Shown here piece by piece: positions 1 through 9,815 of a stretch of 64,000 nucleotides of DNA (position 1 is the stretch's first letter; every line of letters starts with the position of its first letter). Made by a program: the position numbers and the translations under genes. This DNA is from Mycobacterium simiae (GTDB lineage Bacteria > Actinomycetota > Actinomycetes > Mycobacteriales > Mycobacteriaceae), in assembly GCF_010727605.1 (NCBI RefSeq), contig NZ_AP022568.1:434001-498000 (forward strand), given 5' to 3'. Below the pieces are notes generated by a model. It had not been told where the DNA came from. It ran no database searches and saw nothing but the letters and a program-made list of their open reading frames with translations.

Positions 1-1459
1 GCGCGCCGTCGCGGTGATCGAACAGGTTGCGGCAGCACTGGATACGGCACACGAGGTGGGGCTGATCCACCGCGACATCAAGCCGTCCAACATCCTGGTG
101 ACCAACCGGGAGTTCGTCTACCTGATCGACTTCGGCCTTGCCCGCACCGCCGCCGACACCGCACTCACCCAGAGTGGCCACACCATGGGCACGATGGCCT
201 ATATGGCCCCGGAGCGGTTTCGGGGCATGACCGACCACCGCGCGGACGTCTACGCGCTGGCCTGCGTGCTGTACGAATGCCTGACCGGGCGGCTGCCGTA
301 TCCGGGCGATACCTTCGAAGAACAACTCAACGCGCATCTGAACACTCCGCCGCCACGCGCCTCGTTTACCGCGCCGGGCGTGCCGCCGGCCCTCGACGAC
401 GTGATCGCCCGCGGCATGGCCAAGGATGTCGACTCCCGCTACCAGTCGGCAATCGAGTTCGCCGAGGCCGCCAAGGCCGCACTCACCGGCCCGCCCACCG
501 CGGCGACGCCCGGCCCGTCGCACCCAGCCGCCGCCGCGGCGCCCCACGCCCCCCACCCCAGTGCCATGGTTGGGCCGCAGGCCCCGCCGCACGCCTCGAA
601 CCGGCGGCTGATTGTCGGCATTGTGGCCGCATCCATCTTCACCCTCACGATGGTGACGATCTTGGTGATCGCGCTGGTGACCCACGGCGACTCGACGGCG
701 AGCAACGCGACCTCCACCACCGCACCGCATCCCAGGACGCCCAAACTGGGCCCCGCCATGGGCGGCCCGTTCGGGCCGACGACCGCTGCCACGCCGAACG
801 GGACCGCCGCACCAGCGTTGCCGGCGTTCGCGCCCCCGCCGGACCTGGGCGCCAACTGCCAATATCCGGTGGTGGCCGCCGATTCCCCCGATGCGTCCCC
901 GAAGCCGGTCAACCCGCCGCCGTCGGGTCGGGTGTCCACCACTCCGCCCGTGATCAAGGCGACCATCTCCACCAACGTCGGCGACATCGGCCTCGATCTG
1001 GACAATGCCAAGTCGCCCTGCACGGTGAACAGCTTCACCAGCCTGGCGCGGCAACAGTTCTTCAACGACACCTCGTGTGCCCGGCTGACCAAGACGGCCG
1101 ACGTCGCGGCGCTGCTGTGCGGTGGTCCCGACAAGGACGGCGGCGGCGGGCCCGGCTACGAATTCGCCGACGAATACCCCACCAACCAGTACCCGCCGGG
1201 CGATCCCGCGCTGCGGGCGACCGTGGTGTACCCGCGCGGCACCGTGGCGATGGCGACCTCGGACCCGAACACCAACGGCAGCCAGTTCGTGCTGTTTTTC
1301 CAGGACACCGAGACACAACCGGTCAACACGGTGCTCGGGACCATCGATGAGGCCGGCCTGGCGGTCCTCGACAAGATCGGCGCGACCGGTGTGGCCGGCA
1401 ACCGCGAGAGCGGCCTGCCGGCATCGCCGGTGACGATCACCTCGATACGGCTGGACTGA
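1..1459 (+). CDS. Ser/Thr protein kinase fused to a cyclophilin-type peptidyl-prolyl isomerase (5' partial)
   Basis: The frame is open from base 2, so the GTG at 14 is internal and the kinase N-lobe lies outside the window. Seen: the catalytic loop HRDIKPSN, the DFG motif (IDFGLAR) and the APE motif (YMAPERF), so the C-lobe is intact and looks catalytic. A Pro/Ala-rich juxtamembrane stretch follows, then one hydrophobic helix (about 605-690), then an extracytoplasmic Thr/Pro-rich linker, then a cyclophilin domain (about 950-1456) with NGSQFVLFFQDT and a PPIase-like core. Family knowledge: M. tuberculosis PpiB (Rv2582), next to relA, has the same TM-linker-cyclophilin layout (linker GANCQYP also shared) but no kinase. 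Odd: the position of the conserved His in PpiB (CHRL) is Ala here (CARL), so isomerase activity may be weak; the outer domain may instead act as sensor. It converges on relA with 8 bases between the stops. Confidence 0.9.
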   Translation, partial: RAVAVIEQVAAALDTAHEVGLIHRDIKPSNILVTNREFVYLIDFGLARTAADTALTQSGHTMGTMAYMAPERFRGMTDHRADVYALACVLYECLTGRLPYPGDTFEEQLNAHLNTPPPRASFTAPGVPPALDDVIARGMAKDVDSRYQSAIEFAEAAKAALTGPPTAATPGPSHPAAAAAPHAPHPSAMVGPQAPPHASNRRLIVGIVAASIFTLTMVTILVIALVTHGDSTASNATSTTAPHPRTPKLGPAMGGPFGPTTAATPNGTAAPALPAFAPPPDLGANCQYPVVAADSPDASPKPVNPPPSGRVSTTPPVIKATISTNVGDIGLDLDNAKSPCTVNSFTSLARQQFFNDTSCARLTKTADVAALLCGGPDKDGGGGPGYEFADEYPTNQYPPGDPALRATVVYPRGTVAMATSDPNTNGSQFVLFFQDTETQPVNTVLGTIDEAGLAVLDKIGATGVAGNRESGLPASPVTITSIRLD

Positions 1460-1467
1460 CGCTCCGC

Positions 1468-3837
1468 TTATGCGGCCGATGTAACCCGGTAGACGTCGTA
1501 CACGCCTTCGACATTGCGCACGACATTGAGCAGATGCCCGAGGTGCTTGGGGTCGCCCATCTCAAAAGTGAAGCGGCTGATGGCAACCCGGTCCCCCGAG
1601 GTAGTGACCGACGCCGAGAGGATGTTCACCTTTTCGTCGGCCAGTACGCGGGTGACGTCCGAGAGCAGCCGGTGCCGGTCGAGCGCCTCGACCTGAATGG
1701 CCACCAAAAACACCGACGACGGGGACGGCGCCCAGAGCACCTCGATGATCCGCTCGGCCTGCTGCTGCAGCGAGGCGGCGTTGGTGCAGTCGGTGCGGTG
1801 CACGCTGACCCCGCCGCCGCGGGTGACGAAACCCATGATCTGGTCGCCCGGCACCGGCGTACAGCACTTGGCCAACTTGGTCAGCACACCGGGCGCCCCG
1901 GGGACTGAGACACCGACGTCGTCGGTGCTGCGCGGGCGACGCAGCATGGTCGTCGGCGTGGACCGTTCGGCCAGATCCTCTTCGGCCTGGTCGATCCCGC
2001 CCAGTTCGGCCAGCAGCCGCTGCACGACGTGGCGGGCCGAAACGTGGCCCTCGCCGATTGCGGTGTACATGGTGGACACGTCGGTGTAGTGCAGTTCCCG
2101 CGCCACCGCGGCCATGGACTCACCATTGACCAAGCGCTGCAACGGAAGTCCGCCGCGGCGCACCTCGCGGGCCATCGCCTCTTTGCCGGCCTCCAACGCC
2201 TCTTCGCGACGCTCCTTGGCGAACCATTGCCGGATCTTCGCCTTGGCCCGCGGCGACACCACGAACTGCTGCCAGTCCCGCGACGGTCCGGCGTTGGGGG
2301 CCTTGGAGGTGAAAACCTCCACCACTTCCCCGTTTTCGAGCTTGCGCTCCAGGGCGACCAGCCGGCCGTTGACTCGGGCACCGATGCAGCGGTGGCCGAC
2401 CTCGGTGTGCACCGCGTAGGCGAAGTCCACCGGTGTCGAACCGTTCGGCAGGGTGATCACGTCGCCCTTGGGGGTGAACACGAAGATCTCTTGCACCGCA
2501 AGGTCATAACGCAGCGACTCCAGGAACTCACCGGGGTCGGCGGCCTCTCGCTGCCAGTCGAGCAGCTGGCGCATCCAGGCCATGTCGTCGATCTCGGTCG
2601 CGGCGTGCGGGTGCGGAACACCGTTGCGGCCCTTGGCTTCCTTGTACCGCCAGTGCGCCGCGATGCCGTATTCGGCGGTGCGGTGCATGTCGCGGGTGCG
2701 GATCTGCACCTCCAGCGGCTTGCCCTCCGGACCGACGACGGTGGTGTGCAGCGATTGGTACACACCGTATCTGGGCTGGGCGATGTAGTCCTTGAACCGC
2801 CCCGCCATCGGCTGCCACAACGAGTGCACCACGCCGACCGCGGCGTAACAGTCCCGGATCTCGTCGCACAGAATGCGGATGCCAACCAGGTCGTGGATGT
2901 CGTCGAAGTCGCGGCCCTTGACGATCATCTTCTGGTAGATCGACCAGTAGTGCTTGGGCCTGCCCTCGACCGTCGCCTTGATTTTCGACGCGTTCAGCGT
3001 GGCGACGATTTCCGCGCGGACCTTGGCCAGATAGGTGTCGCGCGACGGGGCGCGCCCGGCGACCAGGCGGACGATCTCCTCGTACTTCTTGGGGTGCAGG
3101 ATCGCGAACGACAAGTCTTCCAGTTCCCACTTGACGCTGGCCATTCCCAGCCGATGCGCAAGGGGTGCAATGACTTCCAGTGTCTCGCGGGCCTTGCGGG
3201 CCTGCTTCTCCGGCGGCAGGAAGCGCATGGTGCGCATGTTGTGCAGCCGGTCGGCCACCTTGATCACCAATACCCGCGGGTCGCGGGCCATCGCGGTGAT
3301 CATCTTGCGGATCGTCTCGCCCTCGGCCGCGTTGCCCAGCTCGACGCGATCGAGTTTGGTCACGCCGTCGACGAGGTGGCCGACCTCTTCGCCGAACTCC
3401 TCGCTCAGTGCCTCCAGCGTGTAACCGGTGTCCTCGACGGTGTCGTGCAGCAGGGCGGCCACCAAAGTGGTGGTGTCCATCCCCAATTCGGCGAGAATGT
3501 TGGCGACGGCCAGCGGATGGGTGATGTAGGGATCACCGGAATGTCGAAGTTGGCTGGCGTGCCGCTGGTCGGCGACCTCGAAGGCACGCTGCAGTAGCTG
3601 CAGATTGGCTTTGGGGTAAATCTCGCGGTGCACCGCCACCAGCGGCTCGAGCACAGGGTTGAGTGTGCTGCGCTGTGCGGTCATCCGCCGGGCGAGCCGG
3701 GCCCGCACCCGCCGGGACGCGCTACTGGACGTCTTCAGCGTCTCGGTGGGTGGCTCCGGCGGGTCCACGGTCCGAGGGGGCGCCGGCGACTCGATCGGCG
3801 GCGCGACAGCTTGCGCCGTACCTTGCTCATCCGCCAC
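1468..3837 (-). CDS. relA: Bifunctional (p)ppGpp synthetase/hydrolase RelA
   Basis: Makes and degrades (p)ppGpp, controlling the stringent response in the cytoplasm. The 789-residue product is near-identical in layout to M. tuberculosis Rel (790 aa): HD hydrolase domain with [10 protein letters not shown] (about residue 130), synthetase domain containing [15 protein letters not shown] and [11 protein letters not shown] domain ([16 protein letters not shown]), and C-terminal helical/ACT region ending VYRVTSAA. A longer frame opens with GTG at 3846, but GGAGGTGA overlaps that codon. The GTG at 3837 sits 8 bases after the GGAGG and its product starts like the M. tuberculosis protein (VADEQ versus MAEDQ), so 3837 is chosen. 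apt lies just upstream on the same strand. Confidence 0.97.
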   Translation of the reverse strand: MADEQGTAQAVAPPIESPAPPRTVDPPEPPTETLKTSSSASRRVRARLARRMTAQRSTLNPVLEPLVAVHREIYPKANLQLLQRAFEVADQRHASQLRHSGDPYITHPLAVANILAELGMDTTTLVAALLHDTVEDTGYTLEALSEEFGEEVGHLVDGVTKLDRVELGNAAEGETIRKMITAMARDPRVLVIKVADRLHNMRTMRFLPPEKQARKARETLEVIAPLAHRLGMASVKWELEDLSFAILHPKKYEEIVRLVAGRAPSRDTYLAKVRAEIVATLNASKIKATVEGRPKHYWSIYQKMIVKGRDFDDIHDLVGIRILCDEIRDCYAAVGVVHSLWQPMAGRFKDYIAQPRYGVYQSLHTTVVGPEGKPLEVQIRTRDMHRTAEYGIAAHWRYKEAKGRNGVPHPHAATEIDDMAWMRQLLDWQREAADPGEFLESLRYDLAVQEIFVFTPKGDVITLPNGSTPVDFAYAVHTEVGHRCIGARVNGRLVALERKLENGEVVEVFTSKAPNAGPSRDWQQFVVSPRAKAKIRQWFAKERREEALEAGKEAMAREVRRGGLPLQRLVNGESMAAVARELHYTDVSTMYTAIGEGHVSARHVVQRLLAELGGIDQAEEDLAERSTPTTMLRRPRSTDDVGVSVPGAPGVLTKLAKCCTPVPGDQIMGFVTRGGGVSVHRTDCTNAASLQQQAERIIEVLWAPSPSSVFLVAIQVEALDRHRLLSDVTRVLADEKVNILSASVTTSGDRVAISRFTFEMGDPKHLGHLLNVVRNVEGVYDVYRVTSAA

Positions 3838-3867
3838 GTTGGTCACCTCCGAATCCGAGGATATCCC

Positions 3868-4410
3868 CTACATCGGGCACAAGCTGTGGACTTGCAGCGG
3901 CGCGACCGCCTCGCGGCCGCCCAACCCGGTCAGCTCCAGCACCACCCCGGCGACCGTCACCTGGGCCCCGACCCGCCTCAGTAGCTCGGCCGCCGCGGCC
4001 AACGTCCCGCCGGTGGCCAGCACATCGTCGATGATTGCCACCCGGCGGCCGCGAAATGCGATGCCGTCGGCGGGGATCTCCAAAATGGCGCTGCCGTACT
4101 CCAGGTCGTATTCGACGGCGTGCACCGGGGGTGGCAGTTTGCCGCCCTTGCGGATCGCGAGCACGCCGGTGCCCAGTCGGTCGGCCACCGCCGCCGCGAC
4201 CAGGAACCCGCGGGAATCGATGCCGGCCACCAGGTCGGCGCCGGCGGCGAAACCCGCCAGCGCGTCGGTGACCGCGGCCATCGCCGTCGCGTCGGCGAAC
4301 ACCGGGGTCAGGTCTTTGAACTGGACGCCGGGCTGCGGGAAATCGGACACCTCGCGGGTCAGCGACGTGATCAGGCCGGCCAGCGGCGCATCCTCTCGAA
4401 CACCCGTCAC
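3868..4410 (-). CDS. apt: Adenine phosphoribosyltransferase
   Basis: Purine salvage: adenine plus PRPP gives AMP. The 180-residue protein shows the substrate-specificity region [13 protein letters not shown], the [10 protein letters not shown] segment, the KGGKLPPP loop and the PRPP-binding motif [13 protein letters not shown]. The frame is open further upstream, but GTG at 4410 overlaps the TGA of the preceding lipoprotein gene (GTGA) and gives the usual family length. The longer frame would run deep into the neighbour. It lies immediately upstream of relA, an arrangement common in actinobacteria that pairs purine salvage with the alarmone enzyme. Confidence 0.95.
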   Translation of the reverse strand: MTGVREDAPLAGLITSLTREVSDFPQPGVQFKDLTPVFADATAMAAVTDALAGFAAGADLVAGIDSRGFLVAAAVADRLGTGVLAIRKGGKLPPPVHAVEYDLEYGSAILEIPADGIAFRGRRVAIIDDVLATGGTLAAAAELLRRVGAQVTVAGVVLELTGLGGREAVAPLQVHSLCPM

Positions 4411-6065
4411 TGCAGCAACGCCCACCGATCCATGTTCCAGCCGGCGCCCCAGCGGGTCGGGTTCGCGCTGACCGCGTACATCTTCTTCGACATCAGCAGC
4501 GTGCGCTGTTGCCGATAGAGCGGCAACGTCGGCATGTCGCCCCACAGTACCGGTGCAGCCTCGGCGAGCAGCCGAACGCGCTCGGCCGGGTCCGCGGAGA
4601 CCGCCAGCGCACCGATGATGCCGTCGATCTGCGGGTTCGCGTATTCCGAGAGGTTGTTGCCGTTGCCGCTGTGCAGGGCGTAGGCATCCATCGCCGACGA
4701 CCCGGTGGAGCCGCTGCCGGTCGCGCCGCCGGTGCTGGCCAGCAGGACGTCGATCTTGCCGTCGCTGAGCGCCTGCGGGCCGGACGTGTCCAGCGTGATG
4801 TTGGTGACGCTGATGCCGGCCGGAGCGCAGGACTTGGCGATGGTCCCGACGGTGACCGCGAGTCGGGCATTGGGGCCCTGGTAGCCGATCCGCAGCGACA
4901 GCGGCCCACCACCGAGCGCGTCACGGGCCGCCGCGGGATCCGCCTTGGCGAACGGTGCGGCCTCGGTCGCCCCCTCGGCCAGCGCGGTCGCATCCTCGGT
5001 GGCCGGCGACAGGCGGGAGTTGGCGATCGCCACGCCCGCATCGCGAGCGATCACGTCGCGGGGCGTGCACAGCGCAACCGCGCGGCGCGCCTTGGCCTGC
5101 GCGAGCGGACCTCGCGGGGCGAAAATGAGCTGCTCGATGCCTGCCGAGGCGAAGTCGTTGCGGTCGTAGTTGTCCGGAGTGGTCAGCGTGCCCGACGACC
5201 CGGCAGCGACATCGACGACGTCGACGCTGCGGTTGTTGACCCGGTCCTGGATGTCGGGTGCCTGCGGCGACACGGTGATCCGCTTGGTGATCGCCTTGGG
5301 TCCCCACCAGCGATCGTTGGCGACGAGCACCACCGCCCCGTTGTCCAGGACGGACTCGATCTTGTACGGCCCGGACGATGGGAAGCGTTTGACGATCTCG
5401 TCGTGTTTGAGACCGGGCTTGATGTCCCATCCGGTGTTCCACAGTTGCGCGATCTGGCCGATCGACGACGCGTTGTTGCTGAGCAGCGTCGCGGTCACGT
5501 CGATGTTGAGCTGGTCGGCGATGACGTGCGACGGCATCATCGTCGTCGCCACGAACAGCTGCTGGTAGTCCACGATGCCGCGGTCCGGGATGAACGACAC
5601 CCGCGCCTTCTTCTGACCCGGGATGCACTCGATGTTGGCAATGTCGGCGTAGCCGGCCTGGGTGGCGGCGTCGAAGCCGGGAAACCGGCCGGACTGGGCC
5701 GCCCAGGCCAGCACCAGGTCGTCGCAGGTGACCGGCTTGCCGTCGGAGTAGACCGCGTTGTCGGCGATCTGATAGTCCAGCACCAGGGGTGAGCCGCCGA
5801 CCACCGAGACGCTGCCGAAGTCATGGTCGGCCACGACTTGACCGTCCGGGCCGTGATAGCCGAACCCGGTCAGGGTGCGGGCGAACGCCTGCGCGCCGGC
5901 CGACGCGGCACCGATGGTGGTGTTGACGTTGTAGCTGGCCAACGGGCCGTCGACGACGTACGCGATCTGCGAGGCGGCGCTGCCCGAGCAGCCGGTCAGC
6001 ATCGACGCCGCAGCGAGCGGCGCGATCAGGGCGAGGATCGCCGCGCGCGGGTGGCGCATCGGCAT
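4407..6065 (-). CDS. ABC-type peptide/solute-binding lipoprotein (Rv2585c-like)
   Basis: Periplasmic binding protein of the SBP_bac_5 family, anchored outside the membrane by lipidation. Seen: a signal peptide with lipobox LTGC about 23-26 residues after the chosen start, then a long extracytoplasmic domain ([11 protein letters not shown], family segments SRFPGFD and [10 protein letters not shown]). It matches M. tuberculosis Rv2585c almost throughout. No permease or ATPase gene is adjacent, so the transporter partner is unknown. The open frame extends into secF; ATG 6065 is chosen because it gives a normal lipoprotein signal. An in-frame ATG at 6122, which adds an Arg-rich 19-residue lead, is a second option. 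The stop overlaps the apt start. Confidence 0.9.
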   Translation of the reverse strand: MPMRHPRAAILALIAPLAAASMLTGCSGSAASQIAYVVDGPLASYNVNTTIGAASAGAQAFARTLTGFGYHGPDGQVVADHDFGSVSVVGGSPLVLDYQIADNAVYSDGKPVTCDDLVLAWAAQSGRFPGFDAATQAGYADIANIECIPGQKKARVSFIPDRGIVDYQQLFVATTMMPSHVIADQLNIDVTATLLSNNASSIGQIAQLWNTGWDIKPGLKHDEIVKRFPSSGPYKIESVLDNGAVVLVANDRWWGPKAITKRITVSPQAPDIQDRVNNRSVDVVDVAAGSSGTLTTPDNYDRNDFASAGIEQLIFAPRGPLAQAKARRAVALCTPRDVIARDAGVAIANSRLSPATEDATALAEGATEAAPFAKADPAAARDALGGGPLSLRIGYQGPNARLAVTVGTIAKSCAPAGISVTNITLDTSGPQALSDGKIDVLLASTGGATGSGSTGSSAMDAYALHSGNGNNLSEYANPQIDGIIGALAVSADPAERVRLLAEAAPVLWGDMPTLPLYRQQRTLLMSKKMYAVSANPTRWGAGWNMDRWALLQ

Positions 6066-6127
6066 CCGGCGACCGGCCCGCCTGTGAGCGGCGCCCCCAG
6101 TCCGCGGACACCAGGAGCCCATCTCGG

Positions 6128-7375
6128 TTACCGCCGGCCGGCGTTTCGCTTGCCGGTCGGGCGTCGCGTGCCGGTGGGCCGCACGGGTCGGGCACCGGGC
6201 GCCGGTTTGCTCGGTGCCGCCGTGTCGGCCGATTCGACCTTGGTGGTCTGCGGGGCGGTTTCGGACGCCTGCTCGCCGGGGTCGGCGGCAGCCGCGGTCG
6301 GCTGCTGCGGGGCGGGCTTGCGTCGTTTCAGGACGCGGCGGGTGTGCGTACGCACCAGATCGGTGCGCTCGCGCAGCGTGACCAGCAGCGGAGTCGCGAA
6401 GAAGATGGACGAGTAGGTGCCCACCAAAATGCCGACCAGCTGGACCAACGCCAGGTCCTTCAGCGTGCCGACACCGAGCAGCCATACCGCCACCACCATC
6501 AATGCCAGCACCGGCAGCACCGAGATTAGGCTGGTGTTGATCGAGCGCATGAAGGTCTGGTTGACCGCCAGGTTGGCTTCCTCGGCGAAGGTGCGGCGGG
6601 TGGTGTGCTGGAAGTCTTTGGTGTTCTCCTCGACCTTGTCGAACACGATGACGGTGTCGTAGAGCGAGAATCCGAGGATGGTCAGCAGGCCGATCACCGT
6701 CGCCGGGCTGACCTCGAAACCGACCAGCGAATAGACCCCGGCCGTGACCGTCAGGTCGAAAACCATGGTCGTCAACGCGGACATGGCCATGTATCGCTCG
6801 TAGCGAACCATGATGTACAGGCCGACCAGCACCACGAACACGACCAGCGCGAACAGCGCCTTCTTGGTGATCTGGCCGCCCCAGGTCTCCGACACCGCCG
6901 AGTCGCTGATCGCCGCCTTGTTGGGCTTGCCGTCGGTGCCCTTCGGTTGGAACGCGTCGAACAGCGCGTTACGCAGTTTTGCCGTCTGGTCGTTGGTCAA
7001 TGTCTCCGAGCTGATCTGCACGGTCGCCGACGGGCCGTTGCCGACGATGACCACCGCCTCGGCGTCGCGGCCCAGCGTCTTGCGGAACACGTCCTGCACC
7101 TGCGAGGTCTGAGCCTGACCGGTCGCGCCCGCGACGGGCATGGACACCGTGGTGCCGCCCTTGAAGTCGATGCCGAACGTGAAGCCGCGCAGGATGATGC
7201 TGGCGACCGCGATCGCGACGATCGCACCGCTGATGCCGTACCAGAGCCGTCGCCGGCCGACGACCTCGAACGCGCCGGTTCCGGTGTAGAGCCGGGAGAG
7301 CAGGCTGTGCTGCGGCGGCTGCGTGGTGCTGTCGGCCGCGGTGTCGCTGTCGGCGGTCTTGGCTTTCTGGGTCAT
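6128..7375 (-). CDS. secF: Protein translocase subunit SecF
   Basis: Auxiliary Sec translocon membrane protein that works with SecD to complete pre-protein export using the proton-motive force. The 415-residue product has the first membrane helix, the FGIDFKGGTTV motif, a periplasmic P1-like region, then five helices with ATVIGLLTILGFSLYDTVIVFD and the typical NQTFMRSINTS segment. A charged Pro/Ala-rich cytoplasmic tail of about 85 residues ends RRPTGKRNAGRR; such tails are usual in mycobacteria. The start ATG is 7 bases from the secD stop, so the two genes are translated from one transcript. Confidence 0.97.
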   Translation of the reverse strand: MTQKAKTADSDTAADSTTQPPQHSLLSRLYTGTGAFEVVGRRRLWYGISGAIVAIAVASIILRGFTFGIDFKGGTTVSMPVAGATGQAQTSQVQDVFRKTLGRDAEAVVIVGNGPSATVQISSETLTNDQTAKLRNALFDAFQPKGTDGKPNKAAISDSAVSETWGGQITKKALFALVVFVVLVGLYIMVRYERYMAMSALTTMVFDLTVTAGVYSLVGFEVSPATVIGLLTILGFSLYDTVIVFDKVEENTKDFQHTTRRTFAEEANLAVNQTFMRSINTSLISVLPVLALMVVAVWLLGVGTLKDLALVQLVGILVGTYSSIFFATPLLVTLRERTDLVRTHTRRVLKRRKPAPQQPTAAAADPGEQASETAPQTTKVESADTAAPSKPAPGARPVRPTGTRRPTGKRNAGRR

Positions 7376-7382
7376 CGCGCGG

Positions 7383-9173
7383 TCACCGTCCCGTCTTCAC
7401 GCTCGGCGCAGCCCGGCGTTCCCGCGCAACCTGCTGGACAGCACCAAGGCCGTTGTACGCGGGCTTCGCCAGTGTCGGAGATTTGGAGGCCAGGTACACC
7501 AGCGGCCAGGTCACCAGGAAGACCACCACCACGTCAAGGACCGTGGTCAGGCCGAGAGTGAAGGCGAATCCGCGCACCTGACCGATCGCCAGGGCGTAGA
7601 GCACCGCGGCGGCCAAGAAGGTGACGGCGTTACCCGACACGATGGTCTTGCGGGCTCGTGTCCACCCTCGTGGCACCGCAGACCGGAACGAACGGCCTTC
7701 GCGGATCTCGTCTTTGATGCGTTCGAAGAACACCACGAACGAGTCGGCGGTGGTGCCGATACCGATGATCAGACCCGCGATACCCGCCAGATCCAAGGTG
7801 TAGTTGATCTGCCGGCCCAGGATCACCAGAATCGCGAAAACCATTGCGCCGGAAGCGATCAGCGACAGGGCGGTCAGCAATCCCAGCACCCGGTAGTACA
7901 GCAGGGCATACACCAGCACCAAAGCCAGGCCGATCGCGCCCGCGACGATTCCGGCCCTTAGCGAGGTCAATCCCAGTGTGGCCGAGACGGTTTGGGCTTC
8001 CGAGGATTCGAACGACAGCGGCAGCGACCCGTATTTGAGGACATTGGCCAGCTGCCCGGCCGTGGCAGCGGTGAACGGCGGGTCGCCGCCGGAGATCTGG
8101 GTTCGTCCACCCGGGATGGCTTCCTGGATCATCGGCGCGCTGACCACCTGCGAGTCCAGCGTGAACGCCGTCTGGGTTCCGACGTGGGCGGCGGTGAAGT
8201 CGGCCCAGGTGTTGGCCGCCGCGGGTTTGAACTGAAGGTCGACGACGAAGCCGATGCCGTGCTGGTTCATCGTGGAGCTGGCGTCCTGGATCTGATCGCC
8301 ACTGATGATCGACGGCCCGAGCAGATACGCGACCTTGTGGTCGGTCGAGCAGGTCACCAGCGGCAGCTTGGGATCGTCGTTGCCGGCCAAAATGTCCTCT
8401 TTGTCGCAGTGCGAGGACACCCACCGCATCGCGACCATCTGGATGTAGGGATTGTCGCTCTGCCGAAGCTCTTTCATGGCCTGAATGCGCTCAGCCAGAT
8501 CCTTGCGCGGATCGGGCGGCGCGGGAGCCTGGGGCGGCGGCGCCTCTGCGGCCGGTGCGGCTGGCGCGCCGGACGGCGCCGGGGCGGGTGCGGGCGCCGG
8601 GCTCGGCGCCGGGCTGGGGCTCGGCGGCGGGTCCTGCGGATAGGGGCGCGGTTGCGGTGCCGGCTGACCCGCCGGCGGCGGGGCGGGTTGACCCGCGGGC
8701 GGCGGTGCCGGCTGACCCGCCGGCGGCGGTGCCGGCTGACCCGCGGGCGGCGGTGCCGGCTGACCCGCGGGAGGCTTGGCCTCGGCAGGCTGCGCCGGCT
8801 CGGAATTGAGCACCGGGCGGATGTAGAGCCGGGCCGTCTGTCCCAGGTTGCGGGCCTCGTTACCGTCGCTGCCCGGGACGGTGATGACCAGGTTGTCCCC
8901 GTCGACCACGACCTCCGAACCCGACACGCCCAGGCCGTTGACGCGCGCGCTGATGATCTGCTGCGCCTGCGCCAGCGCCTCGCGGGTAGGCCGTGAGCCG
9001 TCCGGGGTACGGGCGGTCAGCGTCACCCGCGTCCCGCCCTGCAGATCGATGCCGAGCTTCGGAGCCGCGCGCTTGTCACCGGTCAAAAACACCACAAGGT
9101 AGGCCCCGACCAGCAGCAACAGGAACGCCGACAGGTAGCGGGCAGGGTGCACCGGCGCCGAAGACGATGCCAC
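7383..9173 (-). CDS. secD: Protein translocase subunit SecD
   Basis: SecDF partner of SecF in the cytoplasmic membrane. Seen: N-terminal helix (residues 13-30), [12 protein letters not shown] motif, a large exported domain, then helices with [24 protein letters not shown], the family signature. Length is 596 residues. A Pro-rich segment (about residues 125-221) includes five copies of the octapeptide PAGQPAPP, encoded by 24-base DNA repeats; this is the least conserved part of the protein and lies in the exported P1 domain. Upstream by 68 bases is yajC on the same strand, giving the classical yajC-secD-secF order. Confidence 0.97.
   Translation of the reverse strand: MASSSAPVHPARYLSAFLLLLVGAYLVVFLTGDKRAAPKLGIDLQGGTRVTLTARTPDGSRPTREALAQAQQIISARVNGLGVSGSEVVVDGDNLVITVPGSDGNEARNLGQTARLYIRPVLNSEPAQPAEAKPPAGQPAPPPAGQPAPPPAGQPAPPPAGQPAPPPAGQPAPQPRPYPQDPPPSPSPAPSPAPAPAPAPSGAPAAPAAEAPPPQAPAPPDPRKDLAERIQAMKELRQSDNPYIQMVAMRWVSSHCDKEDILAGNDDPKLPLVTCSTDHKVAYLLGPSIISGDQIQDASSTMNQHGIGFVVDLQFKPAAANTWADFTAAHVGTQTAFTLDSQVVSAPMIQEAIPGGRTQISGGDPPFTAATAGQLANVLKYGSLPLSFESSEAQTVSATLGLTSLRAGIVAGAIGLALVLVYALLYYRVLGLLTALSLIASGAMVFAILVILGRQINYTLDLAGIAGLIIGIGTTADSFVVFFERIKDEIREGRSFRSAVPRGWTRARKTIVSGNAVTFLAAAVLYALAIGQVRGFAFTLGLTTVLDVVVVFLVTWPLVYLASKSPTLAKPAYNGLGAVQQVARERRAAPSVKTGR
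8655..8776 (-). repeat. 24-base tandem repeats inside secD
   Basis: About five near-identical 24-base units, read on the plus strand as ggctgacccgccggcggcgg plus a short variable end. They encode PAGQPAPP repeats in the exported Pro-rich linker of SecD. Unit differences are mostly silent third-position changes. Copy number is likely to vary between strains by slippage without breaking the frame. Confidence 0.85.
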
Positions 9174-9241
9174 GTCCTTATATCTCCTAGTGAATCGGTC
9201 GTTTACCCCGAGAGAGACTCTGCGGAAGCCTCCGACGAAGC

Positions 9242-9601
9242 CTACGTGCCCGCGTCCCGCAAACCGTTCACCGGACCGGGGCGATCGTCGGATTCGTCCA
9301 AGTCGTCCCGGTCGTCCCCGTCGTCCCGGTCGTCGGCGTCCTCCGGCACGATCCGGTCGCGAATGGCCAGCTTCATCCAGGTGGTGACGACGCCGGGCGC
9401 GATTTCCAACTCGACGGTGTCGTCGGTGAGCCCGACGACGGTGGCCTGCATGCCCGACGTCGTGTGCACGCGATCACCCGGCTGCAACGACTCGTGCAGG
9501 TCGATCGTGGCCTGCATCGCGCGCTTCTGCCGACGCGACGCCAGGTACATGAAGCCGCCCATGATGAGCAGGAACGGCAGGAACAAAACCAAACTCTCCA
9601 T
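9242..9601 (-). CDS. yajC: Preprotein translocase accessory subunit YajC
   Basis: Small single-pass membrane protein that associates with SecDF. Seen: N-terminal hydrophobic helix ([21 protein letters not shown]), then the conserved cytoplasmic part with [15 protein letters not shown] and the [14 protein letters not shown] beta region. The C-terminal 30 residues are strikingly acidic (repeated DD and DDRD), encoded by a degenerate gtcgtcc repeat. Length 119 aa, close to Rv2588c. Head-to-head with gabT across 214 bases that must contain both promoters; no convincing -10/-35 pair was singled out there. Confidence 0.95.
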   Translation of the reverse strand: MESLVLFLPFLLIMGGFMYLASRRQKRAMQATIDLHESLQPGDRVHTTSGMQATVVGLTDDTVELEIAPGVVTTWMKLAIRDRIVPEDADDRDDGDDRDDLDESDDRPGPVNGLRDAGT

Positions 9602-9815
9602 CGAGCGCGCCTGTCTTTCGTATCGGTGTTGCTGGGTATCCCAACAGTCGGTGCCAGGCCGACCGGGAGGTCACGCACCCGCGTGACGCGTCTAGTGTGC
9701 CCGTCCAGTCTGGCAGCCCGGCGGCCGCGACCAACCGTTGGGCGGGCGCCACGACGCGCCGTGCGGATAGGCTTTCAGCGCGACGCGACCCGCGTGTCGC
9801 CGGGAGGAGGACGTC

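Noticed and set aside
2029..3597. 522-codon open frame antisense to relA
   Set aside because: It lies in the complementary frame of a fully conserved gene. High G+C at third positions keeps such frames open; composition is Arg/Gly/His-rich and no family is recognised.
8655..8776. Possible CRISPR array
   Set aside because: Units are contiguous 24-base coding repeats without spacers and lie inside secD.
9276..9345. gtcgtcc repeat as a regulatory element
   Set aside because: It encodes the acidic tail of YajC and is explained by repeated Asp codons.
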